Shown: piece after piece, positions 24,758-33,831 of the stretch
Layout of the letters: every line of letters starts with the position of its first letter
Position numbering within the stretch: position 1 is the first letter of the stretch
Assembly (NCBI GenBank): GCA_964370825.1
Contig: CAYJKY010000010.1
Coordinates: forward strand, 20,321 to 84,320
Length of the DNA: 64,000 nt
From: CAYJBH01 sp964370825
GTDB lineage: Bacteria; Bacillota; Clostridia; Oscillospirales; Ruminococcaceae
Direction: 5' to 3'
The notes under the pieces: model-generated
Databases searched by the model: none
Seen by the model: the letters and a program-made list of their open reading frames with translations, nothing else
Told to the model about the DNA's origin: nothing
Translations under genes and position numbers: made by a program

Positions 24758-25309
24758 TTAACCGTACTCGTAGTCGGGTGCATTATCTTTGTATCTTAGA
24801 ATTATACGTCCGTCGTTAGTAAAATCAATTTCCGGGAAAATCCAACCGTCTCCGCTCATTTCCTGATTGTCGTAGGCTCTCAGGTCAAACATTTCACCTT
24901 CGTCACCTTTCGGAACCGTTATTTGGGTGCTTTTTCCATTAGTAATAGGATCTGTAGAATATTCATCACCCCACTCATCGCTACCCGTTACGCTGTATTG
25001 GAGTCCGTATATATCACTACCGGTTTGATTATCTATCTCTACCTCATACATATCCTCGGTCATCATTTCGGATTGACTTGTGGACATACTGCCGGATATA
25101 CTACCGGATATATCTGTAGAGGTTGATGTTGAGCCACTACCAGGCATAGAGGTTGAGGTAGAATTAACCTCATCCGTCACCACCTCTCTGCTCTCCGATT
25201 CAGGTTCTACCGGTTCGCTGATTGGTACGTTTGTTTCTGCCTCCTGACAACCTGTAAGAGACAATGCTAACAGACAGGCTGTAAGCGAGCCGAAAATTAT
25301 TTTCTTCAT
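24758..25309 (-). CDS. Putative lipoprotein of unknown function
   Basis: A 183-residue protein with a clear lipoprotein signal: KK, a hydrophobic stretch and the lipobox LTGC ending at Cys21. Residues about 30-85 are a Ser/Thr/Gly/Met-rich linker (repeats of TSTS and SGS type), and the rest is a small domain with YEVEIDNQTGSDIYGLQYSV and DGWIFPEIDFTNDGRIILRY. The pattern of strands suggests a beta-sandwich outside the membrane. I do not recognise the family. It has its own transcription unit, convergent with uraA. The GGAGTGTG ribosome site precedes the ATG. Confidence 0.75.
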   Translation of the reverse strand: MKKIIFGSLTACLLALSLTGCQEAETNVPISEPVEPESESREVVTDEVNSTSTSMPGSGSTSTSTDISGSISGSMSTSQSEMMTEDMYEVEIDNQTGSDIYGLQYSVTGSDEWGDEYSTDPITNGKSTQITVPKGDEGEMFDLRAYDNQEMSGDGWIFPEIDFTNDGRIILRYKDNAPDYEYG

Positions 25310-25648
25310 CTAAATCACACTCCTAAATGATTGTAGCCTTTTTATGCACCCGGTTAGGTGTAGGGTTTAAGTGTTATTGTTTACCGTTTAACTCTTTTTG
25401 ACGGTGTTCCATCAAATATTGTTAAGGGCTGTGCTAAAACAGTACCGACAAGCTTCTTAATCTATCGGACTTCATTTTATTGTAAAATTCTATAATCTAA
25501 TAAAATGCCTATCCTTTCAACTAATATTCTGTTTTCAAACTTGCAGCTTGATGCCGACACTATCCAACAGTTAAACCCCGCACCTATTTGGGTACGGGGT
25601 TATTGTTGCCGAATATAAGGCAATTATTCATTTAAAATTGTATAAATA
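25310..25648. other. 339-bp intergenic region, no gene seen
   Basis: It lies between the lipoprotein gene start and the lysC stop. The lysC-side hairpin at 25574-25601 is the only structure I can support. No convincing open frame, RNA gene or riboswitch was recognised. The promoter of the lipoprotein gene must lie here but no good -35/-10 pair stood out. Confidence 0.5.
25574..25601 (-). terminator. Hairpin after lysC, probable terminator
   Basis: AACCCCG at 25574-25580 pairs with CGGGGTT at 25595-25601, with further ACC/GGT pairing inside. It lies 48 bp after the lysC stop. The T-run on the - strand is short (GGGGTTTAACTGTT), so efficiency is uncertain. Confidence 0.55.
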
Positions 25649-26857
25649 TTAATCAACAAATGCATCATGTACAGCAACAACAGCCTTATCGATATCCGCC
25701 TTGTTTATCAGGACTGAAATTTTAATCTCGCTGGTTGATATCATACGAATGTTAATTCCTGCCTCGTACAATGCTTCAAACATGCGTGACGCAACACCGC
25801 TGTGGCTTTGCATACCTGCTCCAACTATGGATACCTTTGCAACATCATCCGATATCGCAACATCCTTTGCACCTATTTTGCTTTTGAACTCCTCTACAAT
25901 CTGTGTAGCGGCCGCAAGTTCGGTTGCAGGCACGGTAAAGGAAATATCCTTTGTTTGATCACGCCCCACACTTTGTAAAATAATGTCTACGTTTATCTTG
26001 TGCTGTGCAAGATGAGAAAACAGCTTAAAGGAGGTTCCGGGTTCATCCTTTACACCTATCACCGAGAAAACAGCAACATTTGTGTCCTTAGCGACACCCT
26101 TAATCAACATACCTTCCACTTCGTCAGTTACCTCCTTAACAATGGTTCCGGGATTGTTTGTTATGCTGGATAAAACCTCCAGCTCGACACCGAATTTTTT
26201 TGCAAGCTCTACCGAGCGATTGTTTAGTACCTGTGCTCCGAGAGATGCAAGCTCTAACATTTCATCAAAGGTTATTTCGTCGAGCTTTTTAGCGTTTTTT
26301 ACTATCCTCGGGTCGGAGGTGAAAACTCCTTCCACATCGGTAAATATCTGGCATCTATCAGCCTTTAATGCAACTGCAACCGCTACAGCGCTGGTGTCGC
26401 TTCCACCACGTCCGAGAGTGGTTATGTCATCAAGGCTGTCGGTGCCCTGAAATCCTGCAATGATTACTATTTGGTTTTTAGCAAGTTCATTTTCCACACG
26501 TTCCGGGTCAAGTCTCTTTATCCTTGCACGGGTATGGTGTCTATCGGTGTGAAATCCTGCCTGCCAACCGGTTAGCGACATAGCAGAATAGCCCATTTCT
26601 ATGAGTGCTGAAGCAAGCAAAGCCGCCGAAATCTGTTCGCCGGCCGCAAGCAATGCATCCCTCTCACGCAGTGCGGGCTTTTGGGTTATCTCGTCAAATT
26701 TTTCAATTAGATCGTCGGTAGTGTCACCCTGTGCAGAAACCACAACTGCAACACTGTTTCCGGCGGAATAGGTGGCGGCTATTATCTTAGCAACCCTAAA
26801 AATCTTATCCCTATCGGCTACCGAGCTTCCTCCAAACTTTTGTACAATTAATGCCAT
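25649..26857 (-). CDS. lysC: Aspartate kinase
   Basis: A 402-residue aspartokinase. The kinase domain starts with the signature QKFGGSSVADRDKI (6-19) and has AGFQGTD, TTLGRGGSDTSAVAVA and the nucleotide-binding TDVEGVFTSDPRIV. Two ACT regulatory regions follow (about 260-402), with VIGVKDEPGTSFKLFSHLA and VSIVGAGMQSHSGVASRMFEAL. It phosphorylates aspartate, the first step to lysine, threonine and methionine. The length matches the ACT-containing alpha-type enzymes that are feedback-controlled. It follows thrB by 2 bp. Confidence 0.96.
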   Translation of the reverse strand: MALIVQKFGGSSVADRDKIFRVAKIIAATYSAGNSVAVVVSAQGDTTDDLIEKFDEITQKPALRERDALLAAGEQISAALLASALIEMGYSAMSLTGWQAGFHTDRHHTRARIKRLDPERVENELAKNQIVIIAGFQGTDSLDDITTLGRGGSDTSAVAVAVALKADRCQIFTDVEGVFTSDPRIVKNAKKLDEITFDEMLELASLGAQVLNNRSVELAKKFGVELEVLSSITNNPGTIVKEVTDEVEGMLIKGVAKDTNVAVFSVIGVKDEPGTSFKLFSHLAQHKINVDIILQSVGRDQTKDISFTVPATELAAATQIVEEFKSKIGAKDVAISDDVAKVSIVGAGMQSHSGVASRMFEALYEAGINIRMISTSEIKISVLINKADIDKAVVAVHDAFVD

Positions 26858-26859
26858 TA

Positions 26860-27753
26860 CTAAATTCTCCGTACTATTGGCTTATCGTTAGACGGCGAGA
26901 GCCGCATAATTTCATAATCTGATATCTCAGTGTTTTCAGCTATACCCGTTTCGGCAAGCTCTAAAAACTCCTTAAGATGGTCGGCGGTTACCACCGCCAT
27001 AATTGTCGGTCCGGCACCGCTTATATACACAGTCCTTGCTCCCCATGTAGGGCAAAGTTCGAAAACTTTTGCTCCACCTCTTATGAGCGGCAGTCTGTAC
27101 TGCTGTTGCACCCTGTCTCTTGTCGCTATCTCCAAAAGGTCATATCTACCCTCGCAAAATGCCGCTGTTGCAAGTGCGCTTCGCCCTATGTTATAGACCG
27201 CATCTTTAAACGGAAGTGTCTTAGGCAAAACCTCTCGTGCTTTAACGGTAGGTAATTTAAAAGGTGGTACAAACGCAACAAAGCATAGCTGTTCACTTAT
27301 TGGTTTGCGGTGATAAAAAAGTTTCCCTTCGTCATACACGCCGGTCACAAATCCTCCGAGAAGTGCAGGTGCAACGTTGTCTGGATGTCCCTCAATCTCG
27401 GTTGCATGATCAAGCAGCTGACTGTCGGTCAACGGATGCCCCATCATTTCGTTTGCAAGCAATAATGCCGAAACAATACAAGCAGAGGATGATCCGAGCC
27501 CTCTTGTGGAGGGTATTGCAGGTTGTTCAATAATTCTAAGACCATAAAACGGTCTTCCACAGAGATCAAACAAACTCTTAACGGTTGAATAAATTAAATT
27601 GTCCTCACCCTTGCTTGCACCCGGTGCCGCTGTAATCTCTATCCCTTCATACTCCTCAGCCATAACTCTGTTGTGTATGCTTAGGGCAAGTCCCAGACTG
27701 TCAAATCCGGAGCCAATATTTGCGGATGTGGCCGCTACTTCAATTGAATACAT
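26860..27753 (-). CDS. thrB: Homoserine kinase
   Basis: A 297-residue GHMP-family kinase. It has ATSANIGSGFDSLGLAL at 8-24, the GHMP nucleotide loop IPSTRGLGSSSACIVSALL (about 80-98), and the C-terminal YISGAGPTIMAVV. It phosphorylates homoserine; threonine synthase, the next step, is not in the window. The start overlaps the hom stop by one base, and GGTGGT lies upstream. The order hom-thrB-lysC points to threonine synthesis as the job of the operon. Confidence 0.94.
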   Translation of the reverse strand: MYSIEVAATSANIGSGFDSLGLALSIHNRVMAEEYEGIEITAAPGASKGEDNLIYSTVKSLFDLCGRPFYGLRIIEQPAIPSTRGLGSSSACIVSALLLANEMMGHPLTDSQLLDHATEIEGHPDNVAPALLGGFVTGVYDEGKLFYHRKPISEQLCFVAFVPPFKLPTVKAREVLPKTLPFKDAVYNIGRSALATAAFCEGRYDLLEIATRDRVQQQYRLPLIRGGAKVFELCPTWGARTVYISGAGPTIMAVVTADHLKEFLELAETGIAENTEISDYEIMRLSPSNDKPIVRRI

Positions 27754-28799
27754 TATACCACCACATCGGACAATGGGGACAGCGAATTTACCGACCCGCT
27801 TATCTCACCATACGGCTCCTCATTCCAGCAAAGAGTGTCGTGAATTGAAGATCCTATGGCTATACATTCCATGATGTCTGAAACAATAGCACTTGCAGTA
27901 GCAATTCCGCCTGCACCCTGACCATAAAACAGCACATCTCCAAGCATATCACAGTTAGCCACTACACCGTTATAGACACCGTTTATCGATGATAGAATGT
28001 TGCTCTTAGGGACAAGAAGCGGTGCTACTCCACAATAAAGTTTATTAACATCCTGCCTCGCATATGCCACAAGTTTTATCGACATGTTTCGATTTATAGC
28101 AGAACTTATATCGTTTCCTGTTATACCTCTTATACCACAGGTAGGCACTTTATCCGGTGAGAGATATTTTCCGAAAGCAATTGAAGCGAGTATACATATC
28201 TTGCGCAAGGCATCTGCTCCATCAATGTCAGCTGATGGGTCAGCTTCTGCAAATCCACGTGCCTGCGCCTCCGCCAAAGCCTCCTCGTAGGAAAGGCCCT
28301 CCTCTTCCATCCTGCATAAAATGTAATTGGTTGTGCCATTTACTATGCCATAGATTGAATTAACTTTATTTGCAACAAGGGAGCGGTGCAATGGTGATAT
28401 TACAGGTGTGCCTCCGCCAACGCTTGCTTCAAATAAAAAGCAGATTTTGTTGTTCTTCGCAATGCTTATAAGTTCAGTGCCATGCTCTGCAACCAACTGT
28501 TTATTGGATGTTACGACGGATTTACCGGCAAGCAAGGCAGACTTAACATAGCTATATGCAGGTTCTACTCCTCCCATAGTCTCGACAACCAATTCGATTT
28601 CGTCGTCTGTAAGTATGTCGTCGATATTATCGGTAAAGTTGGCTGTGCATGGGTGATTCGAAAAATCTCGTAGGTCAAGAACTCTTTTTATCTCTATTTC
28701 GTGTCCAACCTTATCGGCTAAATAGTTACCGTTTTTCGCTAGTAAATCATGTACTCCGCTTCCTACAATGCCAAAGCCGAGAATTGCTATTTTTTTCAT
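27753..28799 (-). CDS. hom: Homoserine dehydrogenase lacking the ACT domain
   Basis: A 348-residue enzyme. It has the NAD(P)-binding GFGIVGSG near residue 8-15, VVTSNKQLVAEHG with the catalytic-region Lys, FEASVGGGTPVI, GIVNGTTNYIL and the second catalytic segment ADPSADIDGADA. It reduces aspartate semialdehyde to homoserine. Most Bacillota Hom proteins are about 430 residues with a C-terminal ACT domain; this one ends soon after FYGQGAGGIATASAIVSDI, so that domain is missing. The ATG at 28799 has GGGGA 6 bp upstream; the TTG one codon earlier is too close to it. Confidence 0.93.
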   Translation of the reverse strand: MKKIAILGFGIVGSGVHDLLAKNGNYLADKVGHEIEIKRVLDLRDFSNHPCTANFTDNIDDILTDDEIELVVETMGGVEPAYSYVKSALLAGKSVVTSNKQLVAEHGTELISIAKNNKICFLFEASVGGGTPVISPLHRSLVANKVNSIYGIVNGTTNYILCRMEEEGLSYEEALAEAQARGFAEADPSADIDGADALRKICILASIAFGKYLSPDKVPTCGIRGITGNDISSAINRNMSIKLVAYARQDVNKLYCGVAPLLVPKSNILSSINGVYNGVVANCDMLGDVLFYGQGAGGIATASAIVSDIMECIAIGSSIHDTLCWNEEPYGEISGSVNSLSPLSDVVV

Positions 28800-28815
28800 C
28801 AAACTTCCCCGAGTA

Positions 28816-29379
28816 TTACTTAATTATTTTTCCTGTTGAAGGACCACCGGCTGCATTAGATTCATCGGTATCGATATGTACCGCATCGGCAAAGGAGCCT
28901 GAAACGCGAACAACCACATCGCCAAGCACCAATTTACGCTCGTTTTCTCCACATTCTATTCCGATAATCTGCTTATCAGCTATTCCGAACTTTTCAGCTG
29001 TTTCGGGTGTACAATGAAGATGGCGTTTTGCCACAATTACACCCTCACTTAGTGTGACCTCACCTGCCGGCCCTTTAAGAACACATCCGGGCGAGCCGGC
29101 TACATTTCCGGACTCCCTGATAGGTGCTGCAACACCAATGCTACGTGCATCAGTCATGGATATCTCGACCTGTGTGGCAGGGCGAACCGGTCCTAATATG
29201 GATACACCGGCTATCTCCCTCTTCGGACCTACAACCGTAAGACGCTCATTACATACATATTGACCCGGCTGTGACAATTCTTTCTTGTTTGTCAGCTCAT
29301 ATCCGGTGCCAAAAAGCACCTCTAAATCCTGCTGTGACACGTGGATATGACGTGCCGAAGTTTCTACCATTACATTCAT
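28816..29379 (-). CDS. pduL: Phosphate propanoyltransferase (PduL-type phosphotransacylase)
   Basis: A 187-residue protein with the PduL family pattern: SARHIHVS at 8-15 and KRHLHCTPE near 117-125, whose histidines bind the two zinc ions, plus SILGPVRPATQVEIS and RESGNVAGSPG. It moves acyl groups between CoA and phosphate. There are no microcompartment shell genes around it and no N-terminal targeting extension, so it is probably a free cytoplasmic phosphotransacetylase-like enzyme. It sits between rny and hom with short gaps (20 and 16 bp). A clear AAGGAG site precedes the ATG. Confidence 0.9.
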   Translation of the reverse strand: MNVMVETSARHIHVSQQDLEVLFGTGYELTNKKELSQPGQYVCNERLTVVGPKREIAGVSILGPVRPATQVEISMTDARSIGVAAPIRESGNVAGSPGCVLKGPAGEVTLSEGVIVAKRHLHCTPETAEKFGIADKQIIGIECGENERKLVLGDVVVRVSGSFADAVHIDTDESNAAGGPSTGKIIK

Positions 29380-29399
29380 AGTTATCTCCTTATAGTCTA

Positions 29400-30950
29400 T
29401 TATTTTGCATATTCCGTGGCACGACTCTCACGAATAACATTGACCTTAATATGTCCGGGATAGGTTAATTCGTCCTCTACCCTTTTAGCAATGTCTCGTG
29501 CCATTATTACTATCTGATCATCGGTAATGTTGTCCGGCTTTACCATTATGCGAACCTCACGTCCTGCCTGAAGAGCAAAACAGGTTTCTACGCCTTCAAA
29601 GCTCTTGCCGATTTCCTCAAGGCTCTCTAAACGCTTAATATAACTTTCAAGGTTTTCACGCCTTGCGCCCGGTCTACCGGCACTTATTGCATCTGCCGCC
29701 ATAACGATAAATGCAAGTGGTGTTGTCGCCTGAACGTCGCCGTGATGTGCCTCTATTGCATGGATTACCTGCTGATTTTCCTTATGTTTTTTTGCAAGCT
29801 CTACTCCGATGGAAACATGTGTTCCGTCCACCTCATGATCTAGTGCCTTGCCTATGTCGTGAAGCAGTCCCGCACGCCTTGCAACCGACACATTCACCCC
29901 AAGTTCTGCCGCAAGTAATCCGGAAAGGAAGGAAACCTCGAGAGAATGTTTGAGCACATTCTGTCCATAGCTTGTGCGGTACTTAAGCCTACCGATAAGC
30001 TTAACAATATCCGGGTGCAGACCGTTTACGCCGGCATCCATAACTGCTTTTTCACCCTCTCTTTTAATAACCTGATTAACCTCTTTGCGACATTTCTCGG
30101 CCATTTCCTCAATTCTTGCAGGATGGATACGTCCGTCAAGTATGAGTTTTTCTATTGTCTGACGGGCCACCTCACGGCGAACCGGGTCAAAGCTTGAAAT
30201 GGTAATAGCCTCCGGAGTGTCGTCGATAATAAGTTCAACGCCGGTAGCGGTTTCAAGAGCACGAATATTTCTACCTTCACGCCCAATAATTCGACCCTTT
30301 AGGTCATCGTTTGCAATCGGTATAACCGAAACGGTCACCTCGCTCGCATGGTCTGCGGCGCAACGAGATATAGCGGCGGAGATATGCTCCCTCGCCAACC
30401 GGTCACAATCCTCTTTGCACTGGGTATCATATGCGGCAATCTTAACCGCCTTTTCATGAGTAAGATTTTCATCTATCTGTTGTAACAGCAGGTTTTTTGC
30501 CGCCTCGGTTGACATTCCGGCAATCTGCTCTAACTTGGAAAGTTGACGTTCCTTAATCTGTTCTATCTCGGCAAGTCGTGCCTCCAACAGCTCAGCGCGT
30601 TGCTTTAAATCCTCTTCCTTTTTCTCCTGTGTGGCAATTTTTTTATCAAGCGCATTTTCTTTTTGATCTAATCTACGCTCACCTCTTTGTACCTCGCTAC
30701 GTCTCTCCTTAACTTCTTTTTCTGCCTCACTGCGAAGCTTAAAAGCCTCGTCTTTCGCCTCTATAATTGCTTCTTTGCGGCGTTGTTCCGCCTGCTTCAT
30801 TGCATCGTTTAATAGTTTTGTTGCCTGTTCTTTAGCACTGCCCAAAATGTTTTCATCGCTTTTTCGACGATATAATGTACCGATAACAAATGCCGCCACG
30901 ACGGCAACCAATACCAGTACAGCTATCGCCACATAACCAATCGGTGGCAT
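29400..30950 (-). CDS. rny: Ribonuclease Y
   Basis: A 516-residue protein of normal family size. The N-terminal membrane helix (about 4-24) is followed by a long charged coiled coil (about 30-160), a KH domain with GRIIGREGRNIRALE, and an HD domain with LLHDIGKALDHEVDGTH (His-Asp metal site). RNase Y is the membrane-bound endonuclease that starts mRNA decay in many Bacillota. GGAG precedes the ATG. It is the first gene of the rny-pduL-hom-thrB-lysC unit and has a good promoter upstream. Confidence 0.96.
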   Translation of the reverse strand: MPPIGYVAIAVLVLVAVVAAFVIGTLYRRKSDENILGSAKEQATKLLNDAMKQAEQRRKEAIIEAKDEAFKLRSEAEKEVKERRSEVQRGERRLDQKENALDKKIATQEKKEEDLKQRAELLEARLAEIEQIKERQLSKLEQIAGMSTEAAKNLLLQQIDENLTHEKAVKIAAYDTQCKEDCDRLAREHISAAISRCAADHASEVTVSVIPIANDDLKGRIIGREGRNIRALETATGVELIIDDTPEAITISSFDPVRREVARQTIEKLILDGRIHPARIEEMAEKCRKEVNQVIKREGEKAVMDAGVNGLHPDIVKLIGRLKYRTSYGQNVLKHSLEVSFLSGLLAAELGVNVSVARRAGLLHDIGKALDHEVDGTHVSIGVELAKKHKENQQVIHAIEAHHGDVQATTPLAFIVMAADAISAGRPGARRENLESYIKRLESLEEIGKSFEGVETCFALQAGREVRIMVKPDNITDDQIVIMARDIAKRVEDELTYPGHIKVNVIRESRATEYAK

Positions 30951-31026
30951 ATCTGTAACTCCTTAAATGTTAGCTAATTGCGTATATAATTAACGGAAAA
31001 CTTACCCAAATAATTTATACTATATA

Positions 31027-31056
31027 ATAATAACAAAAATTGTGGTATTTTGTCAA
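31027..31056 (-). promoter_or_regulatory. Promoter of the rny operon
   Basis: Read on the - strand: TTGACA (31056-31051), an 18-bp spacer and TATTAT (31032-31027). It lies about 77 bp before the rny ATG. Confidence 0.7.
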
Positions 31057-31183
31057 CATAAAATTTTACATATATTGCTGTTGTAGTTGTATATAAAATG
31101 TGAAAAATATATGATTTTGTTTCCGGATAATCATTACCCAAATGTATTATACCACATTTATTTATAACATGCAATTATAAAAC

Positions 31184-31212
31184 TTGCAAGTTTTGCATTA
31201 ATATGTTAAAAT
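31184..31212 (+). promoter_or_regulatory. Promoter of thrS
   Basis: TTGCAA at 31184-31189, a 17-bp spacer and TAAAAT at 31207-31212. The predicted leader is about 35 nt, too short for a T-box. Confidence 0.62.
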
Positions 31213-31254
31213 GTTTTAAAATTATTCTTTAAAATATGAAAGGCAAGGATATAA

Positions 31255-33036
31255 ATGGTTTTACTCGAAAACGGAGATAAGGTTGAATTTGAGCAGTGCA
31301 AGGATGCTTTTTGGCATACCGGCTCTCATGTTTTGGCGCAGGCTGTTAAAAGGCTTTACCCCGCTGCTCAGCTTGCTATTGGACCCTCCATATCAAACGG
31401 GTTTTATTATGATATCGACTGCGATGTACGCTTTACCGAGGAGGTACTGCCCCTAATCGAAGCCGAGATGGAAAAAATCATCAAGGAAAATCATAAGCTT
31501 GAGAGGTTTGAAAAGACACGTGCCGAGGCTATCGATATGCTTAGCGACCAGCCTTATAAGCTGGAAATGGTCAAAGAACTTGCAGGGGATGCAGTTATAT
31601 CCTTTTACAAACAGGGTGAGTTCTGCGACATGTGTGCGGGACCCCATATAGCATACACCGGCTCGATAGGCGCAGTGAAGCTAACTAGCTCGACCGGTGC
31701 ATACTGGCGTGGAGACAGCAAAAACAAAATGTTACAACGTATCTACGGAATAGCTTTCGAAAAACCGAAACAGCTGCGTGAATATCTTGCGGCCGTCGAG
31801 GAGGCAAAGAAGCGTGACCACAACAAGATTGGACGCGAGTTGGAGTACTTCACCACCGCCGACGCTATCGGTCAGGGGTTACCTGTTTTACTACCTAAGG
31901 GAGCAAGGGTTATTCAGCTTTTGCAACGTTTTGTCGAGGATGAGGAGCAAAGAAGAGGCTATCTTTTAACAAAAACTCCGCTCATGGGAAAAAGTGATAT
32001 ATATAAGACAAGTGGGCACTGGAGCCACTACCGTGACGGCATGTTTATAATCGGAGATCCCGACAATGACGAGGCAAACTGTCTTGCACTGCGCCCAATG
32101 ACATGTCCTTTCCAGTATCAAGTATATCTTAACCGTAAGCGTAGTTACCGAGACCTGCCTATGCGCCTCGGCGAAACAAGCACCCTTTTTAGGAATGAGG
32201 ACAGTGGCGAGATGCACGGGCTTATTCGTGTTCGTCAGTTCACCATCAGTGAAGGACACCTTATAGTGCGTCCCGACCAGCTTGCCGATGAATTCGCCGG
32301 CTGTTTGGAGCTTGCAAGATATATGTTAGACACTGTAGGCTTGGAGGTGGATTGTAGCTATCGTTTCAGCCGTTGGGATCCGAATCGCACCGATAAGTAT
32401 GAGGGCACTCCCGAGCAGTGGGCCGAAGCTGAGTCGGTTATGGAGAAAATCCTTCATGAACTAAATGTTGATTATGTAGAGGGCATAGACGAGGCAGCCT
32501 TCTACGGTCCTAAGCTTGATATTCAGATGAAGAATGTTCACGGCAAGGAGGATACGTTAATCACCATACAGATAGACATGCTGTTAGCCGAGAAGTTCGG
32601 CATGGAGTATGTCGGTGACGATGGTGCGGCACATACACCTTATATTATTCATCGAACCTCAATAGGCTGCTACGAGAGAACGCTCGCCCTGTTGTTAGAA
32701 AAATATGCAGGTGCTCTACCTGTTTGGATGATGCCGGAGCAGGCTCGAATTGTACCGATAAGTGAGGCACACCACGATTATGCTTTAAAACTCGAAAAAC
32801 AGCTAACCGAAAATGGAATTAGGGTTAGCAGTGACTGCCGTGGTGAAAAGATGGGCTATAAAATCCGTGAAGCTCAGCTGGAAAAGATTCCTTATATGCT
32901 GGTAGTAGGCGACAAGGAGATGGCAGACGGTACCGTTGCTGTGCGCTCACCTCGCAACGAGGCAAACGGCGGTGTAAAGCCCATAGCCGAATTTATAGGC
33001 ATGATAAAAAATGAGATCGACAACCATGTCAGATAA
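31255..33036 (+). CDS. thrS: Threonine-tRNA ligase without TGS domain
   Basis: A 593-residue class II synthetase. It begins almost directly with the editing domain: HTGSHVLAQAVK supplies the HxxxH pair and CDMCAGPH the Cys/His pair of the editing zinc site. The catalytic core has TKTPLMGKSDIYKTSGHW, RPMTCPFQYQVY (zinc-binding Cys) and the C-terminal anticodon-binding domain with VPISEAHHDYALKL. The usual N-terminal TGS domain of about 60 residues is absent; only about 20 residues precede the editing site. GGCAAGGA precedes the ATG. It charges tRNA-Thr. Confidence 0.95.
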   Translation: MVLLENGDKVEFEQCKDAFWHTGSHVLAQAVKRLYPAAQLAIGPSISNGFYYDIDCDVRFTEEVLPLIEAEMEKIIKENHKLERFEKTRAEAIDMLSDQPYKLEMVKELAGDAVISFYKQGEFCDMCAGPHIAYTGSIGAVKLTSSTGAYWRGDSKNKMLQRIYGIAFEKPKQLREYLAAVEEAKKRDHNKIGRELEYFTTADAIGQGLPVLLPKGARVIQLLQRFVEDEEQRRGYLLTKTPLMGKSDIYKTSGHWSHYRDGMFIIGDPDNDEANCLALRPMTCPFQYQVYLNRKRSYRDLPMRLGETSTLFRNEDSGEMHGLIRVRQFTISEGHLIVRPDQLADEFAGCLELARYMLDTVGLEVDCSYRFSRWDPNRTDKYEGTPEQWAEAESVMEKILHELNVDYVEGIDEAAFYGPKLDIQMKNVHGKEDTLITIQIDMLLAEKFGMEYVGDDGAAHTPYIIHRTSIGCYERTLALLLEKYAGALPVWMMPEQARIVPISEAHHDYALKLEKQLTENGIRVSSDCRGEKMGYKIREAQLEKIPYMLVVGDKEMADGTVAVRSPRNEANGGVKPIAEFIGMIKNEIDNHVR

Positions 33037-33829
33037 AATGATTCCATTCAAAAACATTAATCCCGGTACTCTTGCCGGGATTAGGTACATTATGTGCGAT
33101 ATCGACGACACGATAACCTCGGACGGCAAGCTGACAGCGGAGGCCTACTCGGCACTCTGGCAGCTGAAAGAGAAGGGATATTATGTAATACCGGTAACCG
33201 GCCGCCCTGCCGGCTGGTGCGATCTGATAGTTCGCCAGTGGCCTGTTGATGCCGTAATCGGCGAAAACGGTGCCTTTGTATTCTATATGCAGGACTCACA
33301 GCGTAAAACATTCACCCATCCCAGCGTTGCAGACGGTGAAATACAGGCAAGATTAAAAGGAGTTGAAAAGGCATGTCTTGATGGTGTACCGGGCTGTAGA
33401 ATTGCCAAGGATCAGTTTGCCAGAATTTATGACCTTGCCATAGACTTTTGTGAAGACCCTCCTCACCTCGGACTTGATGCAGCTGAAAAAATCCGGGATA
33501 TATGCCATTCGATGGGAGCGGTTGCCAAGGTAAGCTCAATACATGTCAATGCTTGGTTCGGAGATTACGATAAGCTTTCCATGTCGCTGATGTTTTTAAA
33601 GGAGCGATACGGCGAGACGGACGCAAAAAACAAGGTGATTTTTTTCGGTGACTCCCCTAACGACGAGCCGATGTTCTCATATTTCAATAGCTCCTGTGCT
33701 GTTGCGAACATAAAACCATTTATTGCACAGCTCAAAAACCTACCCACATATGTTACAGAAAACGAGGGCGGAGCCGGTTTTGCTGAGGCGGTGCAGGTAA
33801 TTATTGATAAGGGTGTAAAACAAAGGTAG
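33026..33829 (+). CDS. HAD superfamily phosphatase, type IIB
   Basis: A protein of about 267 residues. Motif I is CDIDDTITSDGKL (nucleophile and acid Asp), motif II is PVTGRP, and motif IV is FFGDSPNDEPMF; a cap domain lies between. This is the HAD-IIB layout of sugar-phosphate and mannosyl-3-phosphoglycerate phosphatase-like enzymes. The substrate is not predictable. The start overlaps the thrS end by 11 bp, suggesting cotranscription. ATG codons at 33011, 33026 and 33038 are all possible; none has a strong ribosome site, and 33026 is a compromise. Confidence 0.85.
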   Translation: MSDKMIPFKNINPGTLAGIRYIMCDIDDTITSDGKLTAEAYSALWQLKEKGYYVIPVTGRPAGWCDLIVRQWPVDAVIGENGAFVFYMQDSQRKTFTHPSVADGEIQARLKGVEKACLDGVPGCRIAKDQFARIYDLAIDFCEDPPHLGLDAAEKIRDICHSMGAVAKVSSIHVNAWFGDYDKLSMSLMFLKERYGETDAKNKVIFFGDSPNDEPMFSYFNSSCAVANIKPFIAQLKNLPTYVTENEGGAGFAEAVQVIIDKGVKQR

Positions 33830-33831
33830 AA

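Larger units (their letters stand above)
30951..31254. other. 304-bp AT-rich divergent intergenic region between rny and thrS
   Basis: It holds one promoter for each direction and nothing else that I can support. In particular, the conserved T-box sequence (GGTGG-ACCGCG type) expected in many thrS leaders was not found, and the thrS promoter leaves a leader of only about 35 nt. Confidence 0.6.

Noticed and set aside
25310..25648. Lysine riboswitch near lysC
   Set aside because: This region is downstream of lysC, and none of the conserved elements was recognised here or upstream of rny.
28816..29379. Bacterial microcompartment locus
   Set aside because: PduL is present, but no shell proteins, signature enzymes or targeting extension were seen nearby.
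30951..31254. T-box leader for thrS
   Set aside because: No conserved T-box sequence of the GGTGG-ACCGCG type was found, and the best promoter leaves a leader of only about 35 nt.
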